A stretch of 64,000 bases of DNA from Bifidobacterium callitrichidarum (GCF_003129905.1 NZ_QFFM01000013.1:35648-99647), one strand, 5' to 3'. Numbered from the stretch's first letter, positions 18,206 to 27,766 are shown. Notes: generated by a model from the sequence alone, not told the origin. Numbers and translations: made by a program.

Positions 18206-19497
18206 GCGCGCACCTGTCCTGTTCCGTATCCGATCCACTTGGTGGTGGTCATTTCACGCAGTCCCATGGGTCCGCGCGCGTGCATCTTCTGGGTGGAGAT
18301 GCCGAGTTCGGCGCCGAAGCCGAACACGCCGCCGTCCGTGAAGCGTGTGGAGGCGTTGACCATGACCACTGCCGAGTCTATACGCTTGGTGAACGTTTCG
18401 ATGGCTTCGTAATCCTCGGCGATGATGGATTCGGTATGGCCGGTGGAGTGCTCGTTGATGTGCGCGATGGCCTCGTCCAGATCATCGACCACCTTGACGC
18501 CCATCTTGAGGGCCAGGTATTCGGTGTCCCAGTCCTCCTCGGTGGCGTGGTTGAGCGTCAGCCCCTCGATCGAGGCGCCCTGGATGATGTCGTAGGAGAT
18601 GGCGTCCGCCTGCAGCACCACGTCCGCCTGGCCCAGGGCCGTGGCGATGGCGGGCAGGAAGTCGGCGGCGACATCCTTGTGGACCAGCAGCTTTTCGGCG
18701 GCGTTGCACACGCCCACGCGCTGGGTCTTGGCGTTGAGGATGATCGGGATGGCCTTGTCGAGGTCGCCGGAACGGTCCACGTAGATGTGCACGTTGCCGG
18801 CTCCGGTTTCGATGACCGGCACCTTGGAGTTGCGCACCACGGCCTGGATGAGTCCCGCGCCGCCTCGCGGCACGAGCACGTCGATGTGGCCGCGCGCTTC
18901 CATCATGGCGGTGGCGCCGGCGCGTCCGAACTGATCCACGGACTGCACGAGGGCCGGGTCGAAGCCATAGGCCTCAAGCACGGGGGCGATCACGGACAGC
19001 GTGGCGGCGTTGGTGCGTTCGGCGGCGTGGCCTCCTCGAAGCAGCGCAGCGTTGCCGGATTTGAGGCACAGGCTGGCCACGTCCACGGTGACGTTCGGGC
19101 GGGCCTCGTAGATCATGCCGATCACGCCCATCGGCACGCGCGTCTGCGTCAGGCGCAGGCCGTTGGGCAGGTTGTATCCGCGCACGATCTTCCCTACCGG
19201 GTCGGGCAGGGTGGCCACGTGACGCACGCCGTTGGCTGCGGCGGCCACGCGCGGGATGTCGAAGAGCAGACGGTCGAGTTTGCCCGCGTCCATGCCGTTT
19301 TCCTTGGATTCGAGCATGTCGAGGGCGTTGGCGGCTTCGATCTCGCCGGCGTGCGCGTCCAGTGCGTCCGCGATGGCGAGCAGCAGCTCGTTCTTGGATT
19401 CGGTGTTTGCCCGGGCGAGGCGCTCCTGTGCGCGGGCGGCCCGATCGGCCTGGCCGCACACCGCGCTGAACACCTCGGGACTCAATGCTTCGCTCAT
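18202..19497 (-). CDS. proA: Gamma-glutamyl phosphate reductase
   Basis: 431 residues. Second step of proline synthesis, reducing glutamyl phosphate to glutamate semialdehyde with NADPH. Signatures are [16 protein letters not shown], the active-site cysteine in [13 protein letters not shown], and [18 protein letters not shown] chose ATG at 19497 ([10 protein letters not shown]); the open frame continues to 19719 but that part runs through the repeat region. It is first in an operon with the hypothetical gene and nadD. Confidence 0.96.
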   Translation of the reverse strand: MSEALSPEVFSAVCGQADRAARAQERLARANTESKNELLLAIADALDAHAGEIEAANALDMLESKENGMDAGKLDRLLFDIPRVAAAANGVRHVATLPDPVGKIVRGYNLPNGLRLTQTRVPMGVIGMIYEARPNVTVDVASLCLKSGNAALLRGGHAAERTNAATLSVIAPVLEAYGFDPALVQSVDQFGRAGATAMMEARGHIDVLVPRGGAGLIQAVVRNSKVPVIETGAGNVHIYVDRSGDLDKAIPIILNAKTQRVGVCNAAEKLLVHKDVAADFLPAIATALGQADVVLQADAISYDIIQGASIEGLTLNHATEEDWDTEYLALKMGVKVVDDLDEAIAHINEHSTGHTESIIAEDYEAIETFTKRIDSAVVMVNASTRFTDGGVFGFGAELGISTQKMHARGPMGLREMTTTKWIGYGTGQVRA

Positions 19498-19553
19498 AGA
19501 AGACAAGGGTAACGCACAATGCGGCATGGCGCTTGTTTCGGGCCAGATACGCG

Positions 19554-19733
19554 CTTGGCTCCCTCTGACGAGGGAGCTGGCAGCGAAGCTGACTGAGGGA
19601 GAGAAGCCGAGGCGATACCATCGCCGTGGAATCGTATCGACTGTAAGCCAATGCCTTTCCCAAACGGCTGACGCCGTACTTCTCTCCCTCAGTCTTGCTT
19701 CGCAAGCCAGCTCCCTCATCAGAGGGAGCCAAG
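19554..19733. repeat. Two facing copies of the interspersed repeat
   Basis: Copy one (19554-19616) reads CTTGGCTCCCTC...GAGGGAGCTGG...CTGACTGAGGGAGAGAAG. Copy two (19679-19733) is its near-exact reverse complement. A unique spacer of about 62 bases separates them, so the whole unit is a 180-bp inverted repeat. It lies between glyA and proA, which run in the same direction. Confidence 0.8.
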
Positions 19734-19743
19734 ATGCTTACGA

Positions 19744-21051
19744 TCAGTGAATCTGGTCGAGGCCCGGGTAGAGCGGGAAGTCCTCGACGAGCTTGTCCAC
19801 GCGGGCCTTGAGGGTCTCCACGTCGGCGGACGGGCCGGCGGCGAGCGCGGTGCCGATGATGTCGGCCACCTCCTCGTATTCCTTCGGTCCGAAGCCGCGG
19901 GTGGCCAGGGCGGAGGTGCCGATGCGCAGGCCGGAGGCCACGGAGGCCGGACGCGGATCGAACGGCACGGTGTTGCGGTTGATGGTGATGCCGCAGGCGG
20001 CGAGCAGGTCCTCGCCCTGCTTGCCGTCCATCTCGGAGTTGCGCAGATCCACCATGACCAGGTGCACGTCGGTGCCGCCGGTCAGCACGGAGATGCCGTT
20101 GGCCTTGACGTCGTCCGCCATAAGGCGGTCGGCCAGGATCTTGGCGCCGTCGAGGGTGCGCTGCATGCGGTCCTTGAACTCCGGGGTGCCGGCCACCTTG
20201 AAGCTGACGGCCTTGCCGGCCACCACGTGCATGAGCGGGCCGCCCTGCTGGCCCGGGAACACGGAGGAGTTGAGCTTCTTGGCGTACTCCTCCTTGGCCA
20301 GGATGAAGCCGGAACGCGGACCGCCGAGCGTCTTGTGTGCCGTGGAGGAGACCACGTCGGCGTACGGCACCGGGCTCGGGTGCAGGCCGGCGGCCACAAG
20401 GCCGGCGAAGTGGGCCATGTCGACCCAGAACTTGGCGCCCACCTCGTCGGCGATCTCCTTGATGGCCTTGAAGTCCTCGATGCGCGGGTAGGCGGACCAG
20501 CCGCCGATGATCATGGCCGGGTGCACCTCGAGGGCGCGCTGGCGGATAATCTCCGGGTCGATGCGGAAGGTCTCGGGGTTCACGCCGTAGGCTTCGGCGT
20601 GGTAGAACTTGCCGGAGAAGTTGATCTTCATGCCGTGGGTCAGGTGGCCGCCGTGGTCGAGGGCCAGACCGAGCACGGTGTCGCCGGGCTTGACGAGCGC
20701 CTGGTAGACGGCGGCGTTGGCCTGGGCGCCGGAGTGCGGCTGGACGTTGGCGTATTCGGCGCCGAACAGCTTCTTGGCGCGTTCGCGGGCGATGGTCTCG
20801 ATCTGGTCCACGAACTCGCAGCCACCGTAGTAGCGGCGTCCCGGATAGCCTTCGGCGTACTTGTTGGTGAGCACGGAACCCTGGCACTGCAGCACGGCGC
20901 GCGGTACGAAGTTTTCGGAGGCGATCATCTCCAGGCCGCCCTGCTGGCGGTGCAGCTCGGAGTCGAGCAGCTGGGCGATCTCGGGATCGGTCTCGCTGAT
21001 GGGCGCGTTGAAGGCGTCGGTTGCGGTCTGTGCGAGGGGTGAAGCGGTCAT
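19744..21051 (-). CDS. glyA: Serine hydroxymethyltransferase
   Basis: 435 residues. Interconverts serine and glycine with tetrahydrofolate, supplying one-carbon units. PLP is bound by the Lys in [14 protein letters not shown]. Other markers are the N-terminal [17 protein letters not shown] segment (here [14 protein letters not shown]), [13 protein letters not shown] and [13 protein letters not shown]. Start ATG follows TAAGGAGCACCC. It is probably transcribed alone and is divergent from thrC. Confidence 0.98.
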   Translation of the reverse strand: MTASPLAQTATDAFNAPISETDPEIAQLLDSELHRQQGGLEMIASENFVPRAVLQCQGSVLTNKYAEGYPGRRYYGGCEFVDQIETIARERAKKLFGAEYANVQPHSGAQANAAVYQALVKPGDTVLGLALDHGGHLTHGMKINFSGKFYHAEAYGVNPETFRIDPEIIRQRALEVHPAMIIGGWSAYPRIEDFKAIKEIADEVGAKFWVDMAHFAGLVAAGLHPSPVPYADVVSSTAHKTLGGPRSGFILAKEEYAKKLNSSVFPGQQGGPLMHVVAGKAVSFKVAGTPEFKDRMQRTLDGAKILADRLMADDVKANGISVLTGGTDVHLVMVDLRNSEMDGKQGEDLLAACGITINRNTVPFDPRPASVASGLRIGTSALATRGFGPKEYEEVADIIGTALAAGPSADVETLKARVDKLVEDFPLYPGLDQIH

Positions 21052-21456
21052 GGGTGCTCCTTAGTGGTGTGGATAACGACTGGTTTGCCGTTCGGGGCTA
21101 CTGTACGTTCCGTTTGTGGCCGTTCTGTTTCCGTACGACGATTCCGCCGGTGTTTCACAGGTCGTTTCACGACCGGTGCGCACATCATGCGCCATCGCCG
21201 GCCTTGCGTCCGGCAGACCCGCACGCGGCCCGTATACCGGCCATCATGGCCCGGATCGCACATGACGGGAAGGCAAAGTCCCATATCCCGGACATCGCGA
21301 CGCGCCGTCTCACCATGCGGACGCGCAGCTCCCTCGCGTCACACATCCGGCGGCTTTCCTCCATCATGCGGGAACCCCCGCTCCCCTGACCGAGGCCCAC
21401 GGTAGACTTAAGAGGATTCAATCATCCCTTAAGGCTTCAAGGATTAAGGATTCACC
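21052..21456. other. Divergent intergenic region glyA/thrC
   Basis: About 400 bases with no gene I can support. It must hold the glyA promoter (minus) and the thrC promoter (plus). The short open frames here have no ribosome binding site and no recognisable product. I saw no riboswitch. A pair of related stretches (CGTACGGAA and AACGGAACGTACA on the minus strand, about 21105-21142) could be a regulator site, weakly. Confidence 0.5.
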
Positions 21457-22947
21457 GTGGCTACCACCTTCCATTCCACCCGCAGCACCACCGACTCGCT
21501 GACCGCCAAGCAGGCCATCCGCAAGGGCATCGCCGACGACGGCGGCCTGTTCGTCTCGGATGACCTGGGCAAGACCAAGGTGGACATCGCCTCCCTGCCC
21601 GGCAAGACGTATCAGGAGATCGCCGCGGAGGTGCTCGGCGTGCTGCTGCCGGACTTCACGGCCGAGGAGCTGGGCCAGTGCATCGTGGACGCCTACGGCG
21701 ACCAGTGGTCGGACGAGCGCATCACGCCGCTCAAGCCCCTGGGCGACGACTACATCCTCGAGCTGTTCAACGGCCCGACCTCCGCATTCAAGGACGTGGC
21801 CCTGCAGATCCTTCCGCGCTTCATGGCGCACACCACCCCGGCCGACGGCGACCCGGACGAGAAGATCATGATCCTCACCGCCACCTCCGGCGACACGGGT
21901 AAGGCCGCGCTGGCCGGTTTCGCGGACGCCCCGGGCACCGCCATCACCGTCTTCTACCCGGAAGGCAAGGTGAGCCAGGTCCAGGAGCTGCAGATGACCA
22001 CGCAGACCGGCGCGAACGTGAACGTGGCGGCCGTGCAGGGCAACTTCGACGACGCACAGTCCGCGGTCAAGCGCATCTTCGGCGACCGCGTGCTGGCGGA
22101 CAAGCTCGCCGCCGAATCGCATGTGGTGCTTTCCTCCGCCAACTCCATCAATGTGGGCCGCCTGGTGCCGCAGGTGGTCTACTACTTCTCCGCGTACGCG
22201 CAGCTGCTCGCCGACCAGGTGATCAACGTGGGCGACGAGGTGGAGTTCGTGGTGCCCACCGGCAACTTCGGCGACATCCTGGCCGGCTACTACGCCAAGC
22301 TGCTGGGCCTGCCGGTCAAGCACCTCGTGGTGGCATCCGACAAGAACAACGTGCTGTTCGACTTCCTGACCACCGGCACGTACAACCGCCAGCGCCCGTT
22401 CTTCCAGACCATCTCCCCCTCGATGGATATCCTCATCTCCTCCAACCTGGAGCGCATGCTCTACTACTTCTCCGAGGGCGACACCCGTCTGATCTCCATG
22501 CTCATGAACGACCTCAACAAGTGGGGCGCTTATGAGGTGCCGGAGCCGCTGCTGGCCCAGATCCGCCAGATCTTCGGCACCGGCTGGGCCGACGAGGACC
22601 AGGTGCGCGAGGCCATCAAGCACTGCTGGGACGAGAACCACTACGTCATCGACCCGCACACCGCCTGCGGCTACTACCTGCTGGAGCAGATGCCGCGCGA
22701 CCCGCTGACCCCGCGCGTGCTGCTATCCACCGCGAGCCCGTACAAGTTCCCGCGCGTGGTGAACGAGGCCCTGGGCTTCGACGCCACCGGCACCGACTTC
22801 GAATGCATGGACGTGCTCTCCCGCGAGACCGGCACCACCGCCCCCGCCGCGCTGCGCGGTCTGGAGCATGCCGAGGTGCGTTTCGACACGGTCGTGCCGA
22901 TCGACGGCATGGAGCGTTTCGTGGCCAACGCCGCCGAAGCGCTGTAA
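21457..22947 (+). CDS. thrC: Threonine synthase
   Basis: 496 residues, the long threonine synthase form (fungal/proteobacterial-like). Converts O-phosphohomoserine to threonine. PLP lysine is in GPTSAFKDVALQ. ATSGDTGKAALAGF binds the phosphate, and PTGNFGDILAGYYAK is also typical. GTG start at 21457 (MATTFHSTRSTTDS). A stem-rich terminator block follows. Confidence 0.97.
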   Translation: MATTFHSTRSTTDSLTAKQAIRKGIADDGGLFVSDDLGKTKVDIASLPGKTYQEIAAEVLGVLLPDFTAEELGQCIVDAYGDQWSDERITPLKPLGDDYILELFNGPTSAFKDVALQILPRFMAHTTPADGDPDEKIMILTATSGDTGKAALAGFADAPGTAITVFYPEGKVSQVQELQMTTQTGANVNVAAVQGNFDDAQSAVKRIFGDRVLADKLAAESHVVLSSANSINVGRLVPQVVYYFSAYAQLLADQVINVGDEVEFVVPTGNFGDILAGYYAKLLGLPVKHLVVASDKNNVLFDFLTTGTYNRQRPFFQTISPSMDILISSNLERMLYYFSEGDTRLISMLMNDLNKWGAYEVPEPLLAQIRQIFGTGWADEDQVREAIKHCWDENHYVIDPHTACGYYLLEQMPRDPLTPRVLLSTASPYKFPRVVNEALGFDATGTDFECMDVLSRETGTTAPAALRGLEHAEVRFDTVVPIDGMERFVANAAEAL

Positions 22948-22949
22948 AC

Positions 22950-22995
22950 GGCACGAAACGCAAGTTCCGAACGTCGTCGACTTGCGTTTCGTGCC
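22950..22995. terminator. First hairpin of tandem bidirectional terminator
   Basis: GGCACGAAACGCAAGT (22950-22965) pairs perfectly over 16 bp with 22980-22995. It begins two bases after the thrC stop. It sits between thrC and a convergent ABC permease gene. Confidence 0.75.
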
Positions 22996-23008
22996 ATATC
23001 GAGACACC

Positions 23009-23064
23009 GAAACGGGGCGAAACGCAACATCGCATCGTCGCGAACTTGCGTTTCGCCCCGTTTC
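23009..23064. terminator. Second hairpin of tandem bidirectional terminator
   Basis: GAAACGGGGCGAAACGCAA (23009-23027) pairs perfectly over 19 bp with 23046-23064. It shares the core CGAAACGCAA with the first hairpin. Probably terminates the ABC permease transcript on the minus strand. Confidence 0.75.
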
Positions 23065-23096
23065 CATTGGACGGAGGCCCCTGCGGACCATGAGAC

Positions 23097-23816
23097 CTAC
23101 AGTTCCTTGGCGCTCCAGATGCGCAGGGAGATGCGGTAGGACACCGTGATGGCCAGAATGGCTACGGCGGTGATCACGACCCATCCGACCGGGGACACCG
23201 TGACGGACGTGGACAATATCTGCAGGCGCAGACCGTCAGGCAGAAGCAGCATGATGATCTGCGCGGCGAAGAACACGGTGATGGCACCGACGAACAGCCT
23301 CGAATAGGCCTTGACGAAATCGCCGCAGGAGTAGAACACCGGAATCACTATGGATGCCAGCACCACGAATGCGGCCATGGCAAGCGGCACGACCGTGGCG
23401 AGCGCGCTCAGGCCGATGCCGAACCACAGTCTGGACAGTGCGATTTCGATGCCGAGCTCCGTAAAGCAAATCACAAACAGCACGCCCGCGGAGCAGTAGC
23501 GCATATTGACCTGCGTGCGGCGGGACACCGGCATCACGCCGATCATCCGGGCCGAGGCCAGCTGATTGTCGCTGTTGAACTGGAACATCACGGCGATGGA
23601 CGCCACCCAGTACATGACGGTCAGATACGACATGACCGTGAGCGGCAGTCCCGATTCCTCCGGCCCCGATTGCCAGGTGAACGCGGTGAATACCAGTGGG
23701 GCCAGGAATGCGATGACGTTCATCACCATGGAGTTGCCGGTGATGGCGGCGAAATCCATGCGCATGGCGATGCGCTCGGCATGCGCATGAATGTTGTTAT
23801 CCGCTATGAATGCCAT
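23097..23816 (-). CDS. ABC-2 type transporter permease
   Basis: 239 residues with about six hydrophobic segments (for example residues 33-50, 62-80, 108-130, 138-160, 175-195, 208-232). The C-terminal SYRISLRIWSAKEL resembles the end of the neighbouring permease (SLHIYLAKEF), so the two are paralogues likely to form a heterodimeric channel. Start ATG overlaps the upstream permease stop by one base (TGATG). Last gene of the GntR-ABC operon. Confidence 0.85.
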   Translation of the reverse strand: MAFIADNNIHAHAERIAMRMDFAAITGNSMVMNVIAFLAPLVFTAFTWQSGPEESGLPLTVMSYLTVMYWVASIAVMFQFNSDNQLASARMIGVMPVSRRTQVNMRYCSAGVLFVICFTELGIEIALSRLWFGIGLSALATVVPLAMAAFVVLASIVIPVFYSCGDFVKAYSRLFVGAITVFFAAQIIMLLLPDGLRLQILSTSVTVSPVGWVVITAVAILAITVSYRISLRIWSAKEL

Positions 23817-24535
23817 CAGAACTCCTTAGCGAGATAAATGTGCAACGACACGGCGAGCGAGGAAGCCACGGCGACCGCCGCCAAAACCACTCCACCCAAA
23901 GCCGGCCAGATTACGTCCGCGCCCGACATGACCTCGGTCGACGACACCACCCATGAAATCAGGGCGTCAATCACCGCAGGAACTAGTTTGGCGAGCAGTG
24001 CGAATGCAGCGGCCACCACCGCACCGAACCCTATGCAGATGAGCATCATCGTCAGCAACGCCTTCTGATAGGTGAACCGGTAGCACAATGGGAGCATCAC
24101 CGCTTCCAGCAATGCATACGCCACGACCGCAATCAGCACGGACACCGCCAACTCGGGCAGCAGCAGCGTTCCGGATTCGAACCACATGCCGGCTCCAGCG
24201 CAGAGCGCGACCTCCAACGCCAATATCAGCATGCACACGGCCATCACAAGATACCGGCCGATCACCTGATGGACACGACGAACCGGAATCACGCCGTTCA
24301 TCCAATTGTTCCGCCCCTGCTGCTCAAAGGTGAATGTATTGAGCGGCAACAAGGCGAGCATCGCGGAGACACCACCAACGGCGGCTCCAGGCATATAGCT
24401 GACACCGCCCGAGATGCTCCCGAGCAGTATCATCGCAGCCGGAAACCCTATGAGCAGGACCACTATCGAGAACATGCCCTGTGAAGCAACTCGCCGCACA
24501 TCCAATACGAACGCGCGCAGTACCCCGGTCATCAT
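23816..24535 (-). CDS. ABC-2 type transporter permease
   Basis: 239 residues with about six membrane segments, beginning MMTGVLRAFVLDVRRVASQG. Paralogue of the permease that follows. Its start overlaps the ATPase stop as ATGA, so ATPase and permease are translationally coupled. The frame is open further upstream inside the ATPase gene, which I reject as start. Confidence 0.86.
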   Translation of the reverse strand: MMTGVLRAFVLDVRRVASQGMFSIVVLLIGFPAAMILLGSISGGVSYMPGAAVGGVSAMLALLPLNTFTFEQQGRNNWMNGVIPVRRVHQVIGRYLVMAVCMLILALEVALCAGAGMWFESGTLLLPELAVSVLIAVVAYALLEAVMLPLCYRFTYQKALLTMMLICIGFGAVVAAAFALLAKLVPAVIDALISWVVSSTEVMSGADVIWPALGGVVLAAVAVASSLAVSLHIYLAKEF

Positions 24536-25458
24536 GCCACCTCCATGGCGCGCGCGGCGTCGTCCGTATTGGTCAGTCGGATGATGTCGTCGATGGAGGC
24601 GGGTTCGGCGGTGAGCGGAGCCGCCCAATGCTGTCCGCCCTCGGCCTTGAGACCCCCGATTTTGCCGAGATCCTCGGTGCGCACGAGTGCGTCGAAGCCG
24701 GTTTCGTATCGGTGGACGCCGACCGCGACACCTTTGACGTCGGGCGCCAGGTCGTCCGGCCCGCCCTTGACCAGGCGGAAGGATTCCTCGAATTCGTCCT
24801 TGGGGCCGGTGAAGTAGAGCTTGCCGCGCGTGATGTAGGTGATGAAGTCGGCGGCGCGTTCGAGGTCGGCGGTGATGTGCGTGGAGAACAGCACGCTGCG
24901 CTCGCCGTCCGTGATGTAGTTCTGGAGGATGTCCATGAGTTCGTCGCGGGCAAGCACGTCAAGGCCGCTGGTGGGTTCGTCCAACACCAGCAGTTTGGCG
25001 TCGTGGCTCAGCGCCACGGCGAGCATGAGCTTCATCTGCATGCCGCGGGAGAGTTCCTTCACGCGCTTCTTGCGGTCCAGGCCGAAGCGCTTGAGGTAAT
25101 TGTCGAAAGTCTCATGGTTCCATGCGAGATACATCGCCGCCATGGTCTGTTCGACCTTGTTCACCGTCCACGTCTCGATGAAGTAGCTGGAGTCGAAGAC
25201 CACGCCGAGGTTTTCCTTGACGGTTTCCTCGTCGGCGAGGTTGTCGAGGCCGAACACGTGGATTTCGCCGGCATCTCGGCGAATCATGTTCAAGATGAGC
25301 TTGATGAGCGTGGACTTGCCGGCGCCGTTCGGGCCGATGAGGCCCATGATGTAGCCGGCCGGCAGGTCGAAGGTGACGTCGTCCAGCGTGAAGCCGGAAT
25401 CGTAATGCTTGGTTGCGCCGGTGATGGACAGCGCCATCGGCGATTGGTCAATGGTCAT
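24532..25458 (-). CDS. ABC transporter ATP-binding protein
   Basis: 308 residues. Walker A GLIGPNGAGKSTLIKLIL (about residues 35-52), signature motif LSRGMQMKLMLAVAL, Walker B LLVLDEPTSGLD and H-loop FSTHI are all present. The C-terminal 85 residues form an extra domain as in YtrB-like ATPases. With the two permeases and a YtrA-type regulator it resembles Bacillus ytr-type systems, often induced by cell-envelope-active compounds. The substrate here is unknown. I chose ATG at 25458 after AAAGGCAAGG; an ATG at 25509 would read through the repeat boundary. Confidence 0.92.
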   Translation of the reverse strand: MTIDQSPMALSITGATKHYDSGFTLDDVTFDLPAGYIMGLIGPNGAGKSTLIKLILNMIRRDAGEIHVFGLDNLADEETVKENLGVVFDSSYFIETWTVNKVEQTMAAMYLAWNHETFDNYLKRFGLDRKKRVKELSRGMQMKLMLAVALSHDAKLLVLDEPTSGLDVLARDELMDILQNYITDGERSVLFSTHITADLERAADFITYITRGKLYFTGPKDEFEESFRLVKGGPDDLAPDVKGVAVGVHRYETGFDALVRTEDLGKIGGLKAEGGQHWAAPLTAEPASIDDIIRLTNTDDAARAMEVA

Positions 25459-25515
25459 AACAATGCCTTGCCTTTCATCGGATGATAAGCAATGCCAAAT
25501 GCATGTCATCCATGT

Positions 25516-25567
25516 GACTACCCCTCAGTCGTGCTTCGCACGCCAGCTCCTCTGACAAGGGGAGCCC
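25516..25567. repeat. Interspersed palindromic repeat, copy
   Basis: GACTACCCCTCAGTC, then GTGCTTCGCAC, then CCAGCTCCTCTGACAAGGGGAGCC. It lies directly after the GntR stop and before the ABC ATPase, inside the apparent operon. Confidence 0.75.
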
Positions 25568-25947
25568 TAGGAGGGGAGTTTTTCGTATTCCTCGGCGAGC
25601 ATCCGGGTCAGATCGGTCAGCGGCATGTCCGCGGCCTTGGCGGCGCGGACGGCTTCGGCGAGGCTCGTGCGGGCCTGGGCCTCGAGCTGATTGCGCATCA
25701 GCTCGTTGCCCTTGTCCATCACGAAGGTGCCCTTGCCTTGGATGTTCTGCACCACGCCCTCATCGGCCAGTTCGTTGTATGCCCTGGTGACGGTGAGCAC
25801 GGAGATGCGCAGTTCCTTGGCGAGCTTCCTCAGGGAAGGCAGAGCTTCCCCCGCCTTGAGCTCGCCGTTCAGGACGCTAGCGCGAATCTGATTCTTGATC
25901 TGCTCGTAGATGGGTTCGCCGGACACGGATGAGATGATCAGTTTCAT
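25567..25947 (-). CDS. GntR-family regulator, YtrA type
   Basis: 126 residues. N-terminal winged helix with the GntR signature PIYEQIKNQIRASVLNGELK and helix-turn-helix PSLRKLAKELRISVLTVTRAYNEL. The short C-terminal part (about 50 residues) is too small for an effector domain, as in the YtrA subfamily. It probably represses its own operon, with the ABC genes downstream. Candidate operators are just upstream. Confidence 0.92.
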   Translation of the reverse strand: MKLIISSVSGEPIYEQIKNQIRASVLNGELKAGEALPSLRKLAKELRISVLTVTRAYNELADEGVVQNIQGKGTFVMDKGNELMRNQLEAQARTSLAEAVRAAKAADMPLTDLTRMLAEEYEKLPS

Positions 25948-25994
25948 CTATGCCCCTTTCGGTTGGTTTCGTTATAGCGCTCGCAGCTGTTCAG

Positions 25995-26052
25995 CTGTTA
26001 TATATCACAGTATAACTGTTATGGTTCACTGTCAAGGTGTGTTGTATAACAG
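25995..26052. promoter_or_regulatory. Candidate GntR operators
   Basis: CTGTTATA (25995-26002) and TATAACTG (26011-26018) form an inverted pair with an 8-base gap. A further TATAACAG is at 26045-26052. They lie 50-105 bases upstream of the GntR start in an AT-rich promoter-like stretch. Binding by this regulator is inferred. Confidence 0.5.
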
Positions 26053-26199
26053 TAGAACAGCACGGGTGCCACGCAGGGTCGATGATGGGCAACGAAGAGA
26101 CCGACAATGAACAGTTAGCGAACAATCCCGGGAGAGCCCCGACCGACCACGAGTCGAAACATTCGTCATGCCTACAATGGCCCCGGAAAGGGGCCTGAT

Positions 26200-26820
26200 A
26201 TGCCAAACAACGTTGTTACCTTGCGCGCAACAGAGCCAAGTGATTATCCCTATCTTGAAGCCTGGTGGAACGACGTGTCCGTCGCGGACGGATGCCGTGC
26301 CACATTGGACGATCTTCCCCGCGAACGGGTGGACGCATTGTTCCACGGCTGGAGCGACATCAACGACGAGCATCGCTTCGGACGCACCGTGCTCGACCCG
26401 GGCGGCATGCCCATCGGCCATATCGCCGCATGGGACTGCGAAGATCCGGACCGCGACGCCACAATGGGCATTCTCATCGGACCGTACTTCCAGGGCCTCG
26501 GCTACGGCAATCAGGCCATGAAACTCGGCATCCGCATCGCCGCCGACCAGCTCAAGGCCAAAACCATCACCGTGAAGGTGTGGTCATTCAACCTGCGTGC
26601 GCGGCATATGTACGAATCACTGGGATTCAAGGAGGTGGACCGCACAGCCAAGGCCGTGGAGCGCAACGGCACCTCGTTCGACGAAGTGGTGTACCGCGCG
26701 CCGATCGACGTACTGCTGGAGCGTATCGCCGCCGAGCAGACGGAACGCACCGAAGGCGAGGAGATGGAACGTCAGCGTTTCGCCGCGCAACGTCCGGGAG
26801 ACAAGCTGCCGTTGCGGTGA
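26200..26820 (+). CDS. GNAT-family N-acetyltransferase (RimJ/RimL-like)
   Basis: 206 residues. It starts VTLRATEPSDYPYLEAWW and has the acetyl-CoA loop GPYFQGLGYGNQAMKLGI near residue 95. The motif VKVWSFNLRARHMYESLGFKEV is typical of the RimJ/RimL group. The last 35 residues are a charged Glu/Arg tail. Substrate unknown. Monocistronic, with a hairpin after the stop. Confidence 0.87.
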   Translation: MPNNVVTLRATEPSDYPYLEAWWNDVSVADGCRATLDDLPRERVDALFHGWSDINDEHRFGRTVLDPGGMPIGHIAAWDCEDPDRDATMGILIGPYFQGLGYGNQAMKLGIRIAADQLKAKTITVKVWSFNLRARHMYESLGFKEVDRTAKAVERNGTSFDEVVYRAPIDVLLERIAAEQTERTEGEEMERQRFAAQRPGDKLPLR

Positions 26821-26826
26821 TGTATT

Positions 26827-26852
26827 CGGTATCAGCCTCACGGCTGATACCG
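26827..26852 (+). terminator. Hairpin after acetyltransferase gene
   Basis: CGGTATCAGCC pairs over 11 bp with GGCTGATACCG around a TCAC loop, six bases after the stop. A second small hairpin, GCAGGC-TTTC-GCCTGC (26861-26876), follows. Confidence 0.7.
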
Positions 26853-26879
26853 TATCCCCCGCAGGCTTTCGCCTGCTGA

Positions 26880-27030
26880 CTACTACCCTTCAGTCGGCTT
26901 CGCCATCAGCTCGTCCAGCAATTAATGACGGGCTATGCCCGCACTTTGTTAGCTCGACTGTCGTCTCGCACATCGCCTACAAACAGCTCTGCTGTTTGCT
27001 TCACGGCAATGTCCCACAGAGGGGAGCCAA
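26880..27030. repeat. Interspersed repeat copy, apparently interrupted
   Basis: CTACTACCCTTCAGTCGGCTTCGCC...CAGCTC at the left and AGAGGGGAGCCAAG at the right match the two ends of the dispersed repeat. About 95 bases of unrelated sequence separate them. It fills the convergent gap between the acetyltransferase and the HAD gene. Confidence 0.5.
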
Positions 27031-27031
27031 G

Positions 27032-27685
27032 CTAAAGCTGCGGGGCGGTGCGGAAGTCGCGGAGGGTGCCGTCGGCGATGCGGGTGATTTCGGGCCAGTC
27101 GGTGGCCGAGGAGTCGTCGTACATGGCCCAGACCCGCATGCCGGCGGACTTGGCCGAGCGGATGCCGGCCAGCAGGTCCTCGAACACGGTGCAGTCGGCC
27201 GGCGCCGCGCCAAGACGCGAGGCGGCCAGCAGATAGACGTCCGGCTGATCCTTGCCCACGCCATGTGCGTCGTCCACGGAGACGATGGTGTCGAAGAGGT
27301 CGCGCATACTGAGATGGCCGAGCGCGGCCTCGCGCAATTCCGGCAACAGGGTGGTGGCCACACCGAGCTTCACGCCGGCGGCTTTGAGCTCATGCAGGTA
27401 TTCGATTGCCCCGGGCTTGGCTTTGACGGTGGTGGCGTAGGCTTCACGGGCCATCTCATTCCATTCGGCCATCAGCGCCTCGGGCGTGTCCTTGAGGCCG
27501 AACCGGTCGATGGTGTATTCGGCGATCTGCCGGAATTGCATCGAGGCCACGGTGGCCATGTAATCGTCCGGTACGGCGAGGCCTCGCTTACCAAGGAAGT
27601 CGATGTCGATCTGGTTCCAGACGCCCATCGAGTCGAGCAGCGTGCCATCGAGATCGAAGATGGCGGCTTTGGTGTGCTGGACCAT
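27032..27685 (-). CDS. HAD-superfamily hydrolase (beta-phosphoglucomutase-like)
   Basis: 217 residues. Motif I is AAIFDLDGTLLDSMG with the catalytic Asp pair. Motif II is the Thr in LGVATTLL, motif III is the Lys in GVGKDQPDVYLLAA, and motif IV is CTVFEDLLAGIRSAKSAGM. An alpha-helical cap is inserted after motif I. This is the HAD subfamily of phosphoglycolate phosphatase and beta-phosphoglucomutase; the substrate cannot be told. Confidence 0.9.
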   Translation of the reverse strand: MVQHTKAAIFDLDGTLLDSMGVWNQIDIDFLGKRGLAVPDDYMATVASMQFRQIAEYTIDRFGLKDTPEALMAEWNEMAREAYATTVKAKPGAIEYLHELKAAGVKLGVATTLLPELREAALGHLSMRDLFDTIVSVDDAHGVGKDQPDVYLLAASRLGAAPADCTVFEDLLAGIRSAKSAGMRVWAMYDDSSATDWPEITRIADGTLRDFRTAPQL

Positions 27686-27695
27686 TGCAAAATCC

Positions 27696-27727
27696 TTCCC
27701 TCTGACTTCCCTCAGACAGGGGAGCCG
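27696..27727. repeat. Partial interspersed repeat
   Basis: CCTTCCCTCTGACTTCCCTCAGACAGGGGAGCCGAG carries only the right half of the dispersed repeat. It lies between recN and the HAD gene, about ten bases upstream of the HAD start. Confidence 0.45.
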
Positions 27728-27766
27728 AGATTACATCCCGTTAATCATGATGCATCTGAACCGGAA

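Noticed and set aside
21052..21456. Riboswitch or small gene between glyA and thrC
   Set aside because: No conserved aptamer pattern seen, and the short frames there lack ribosome binding sites.
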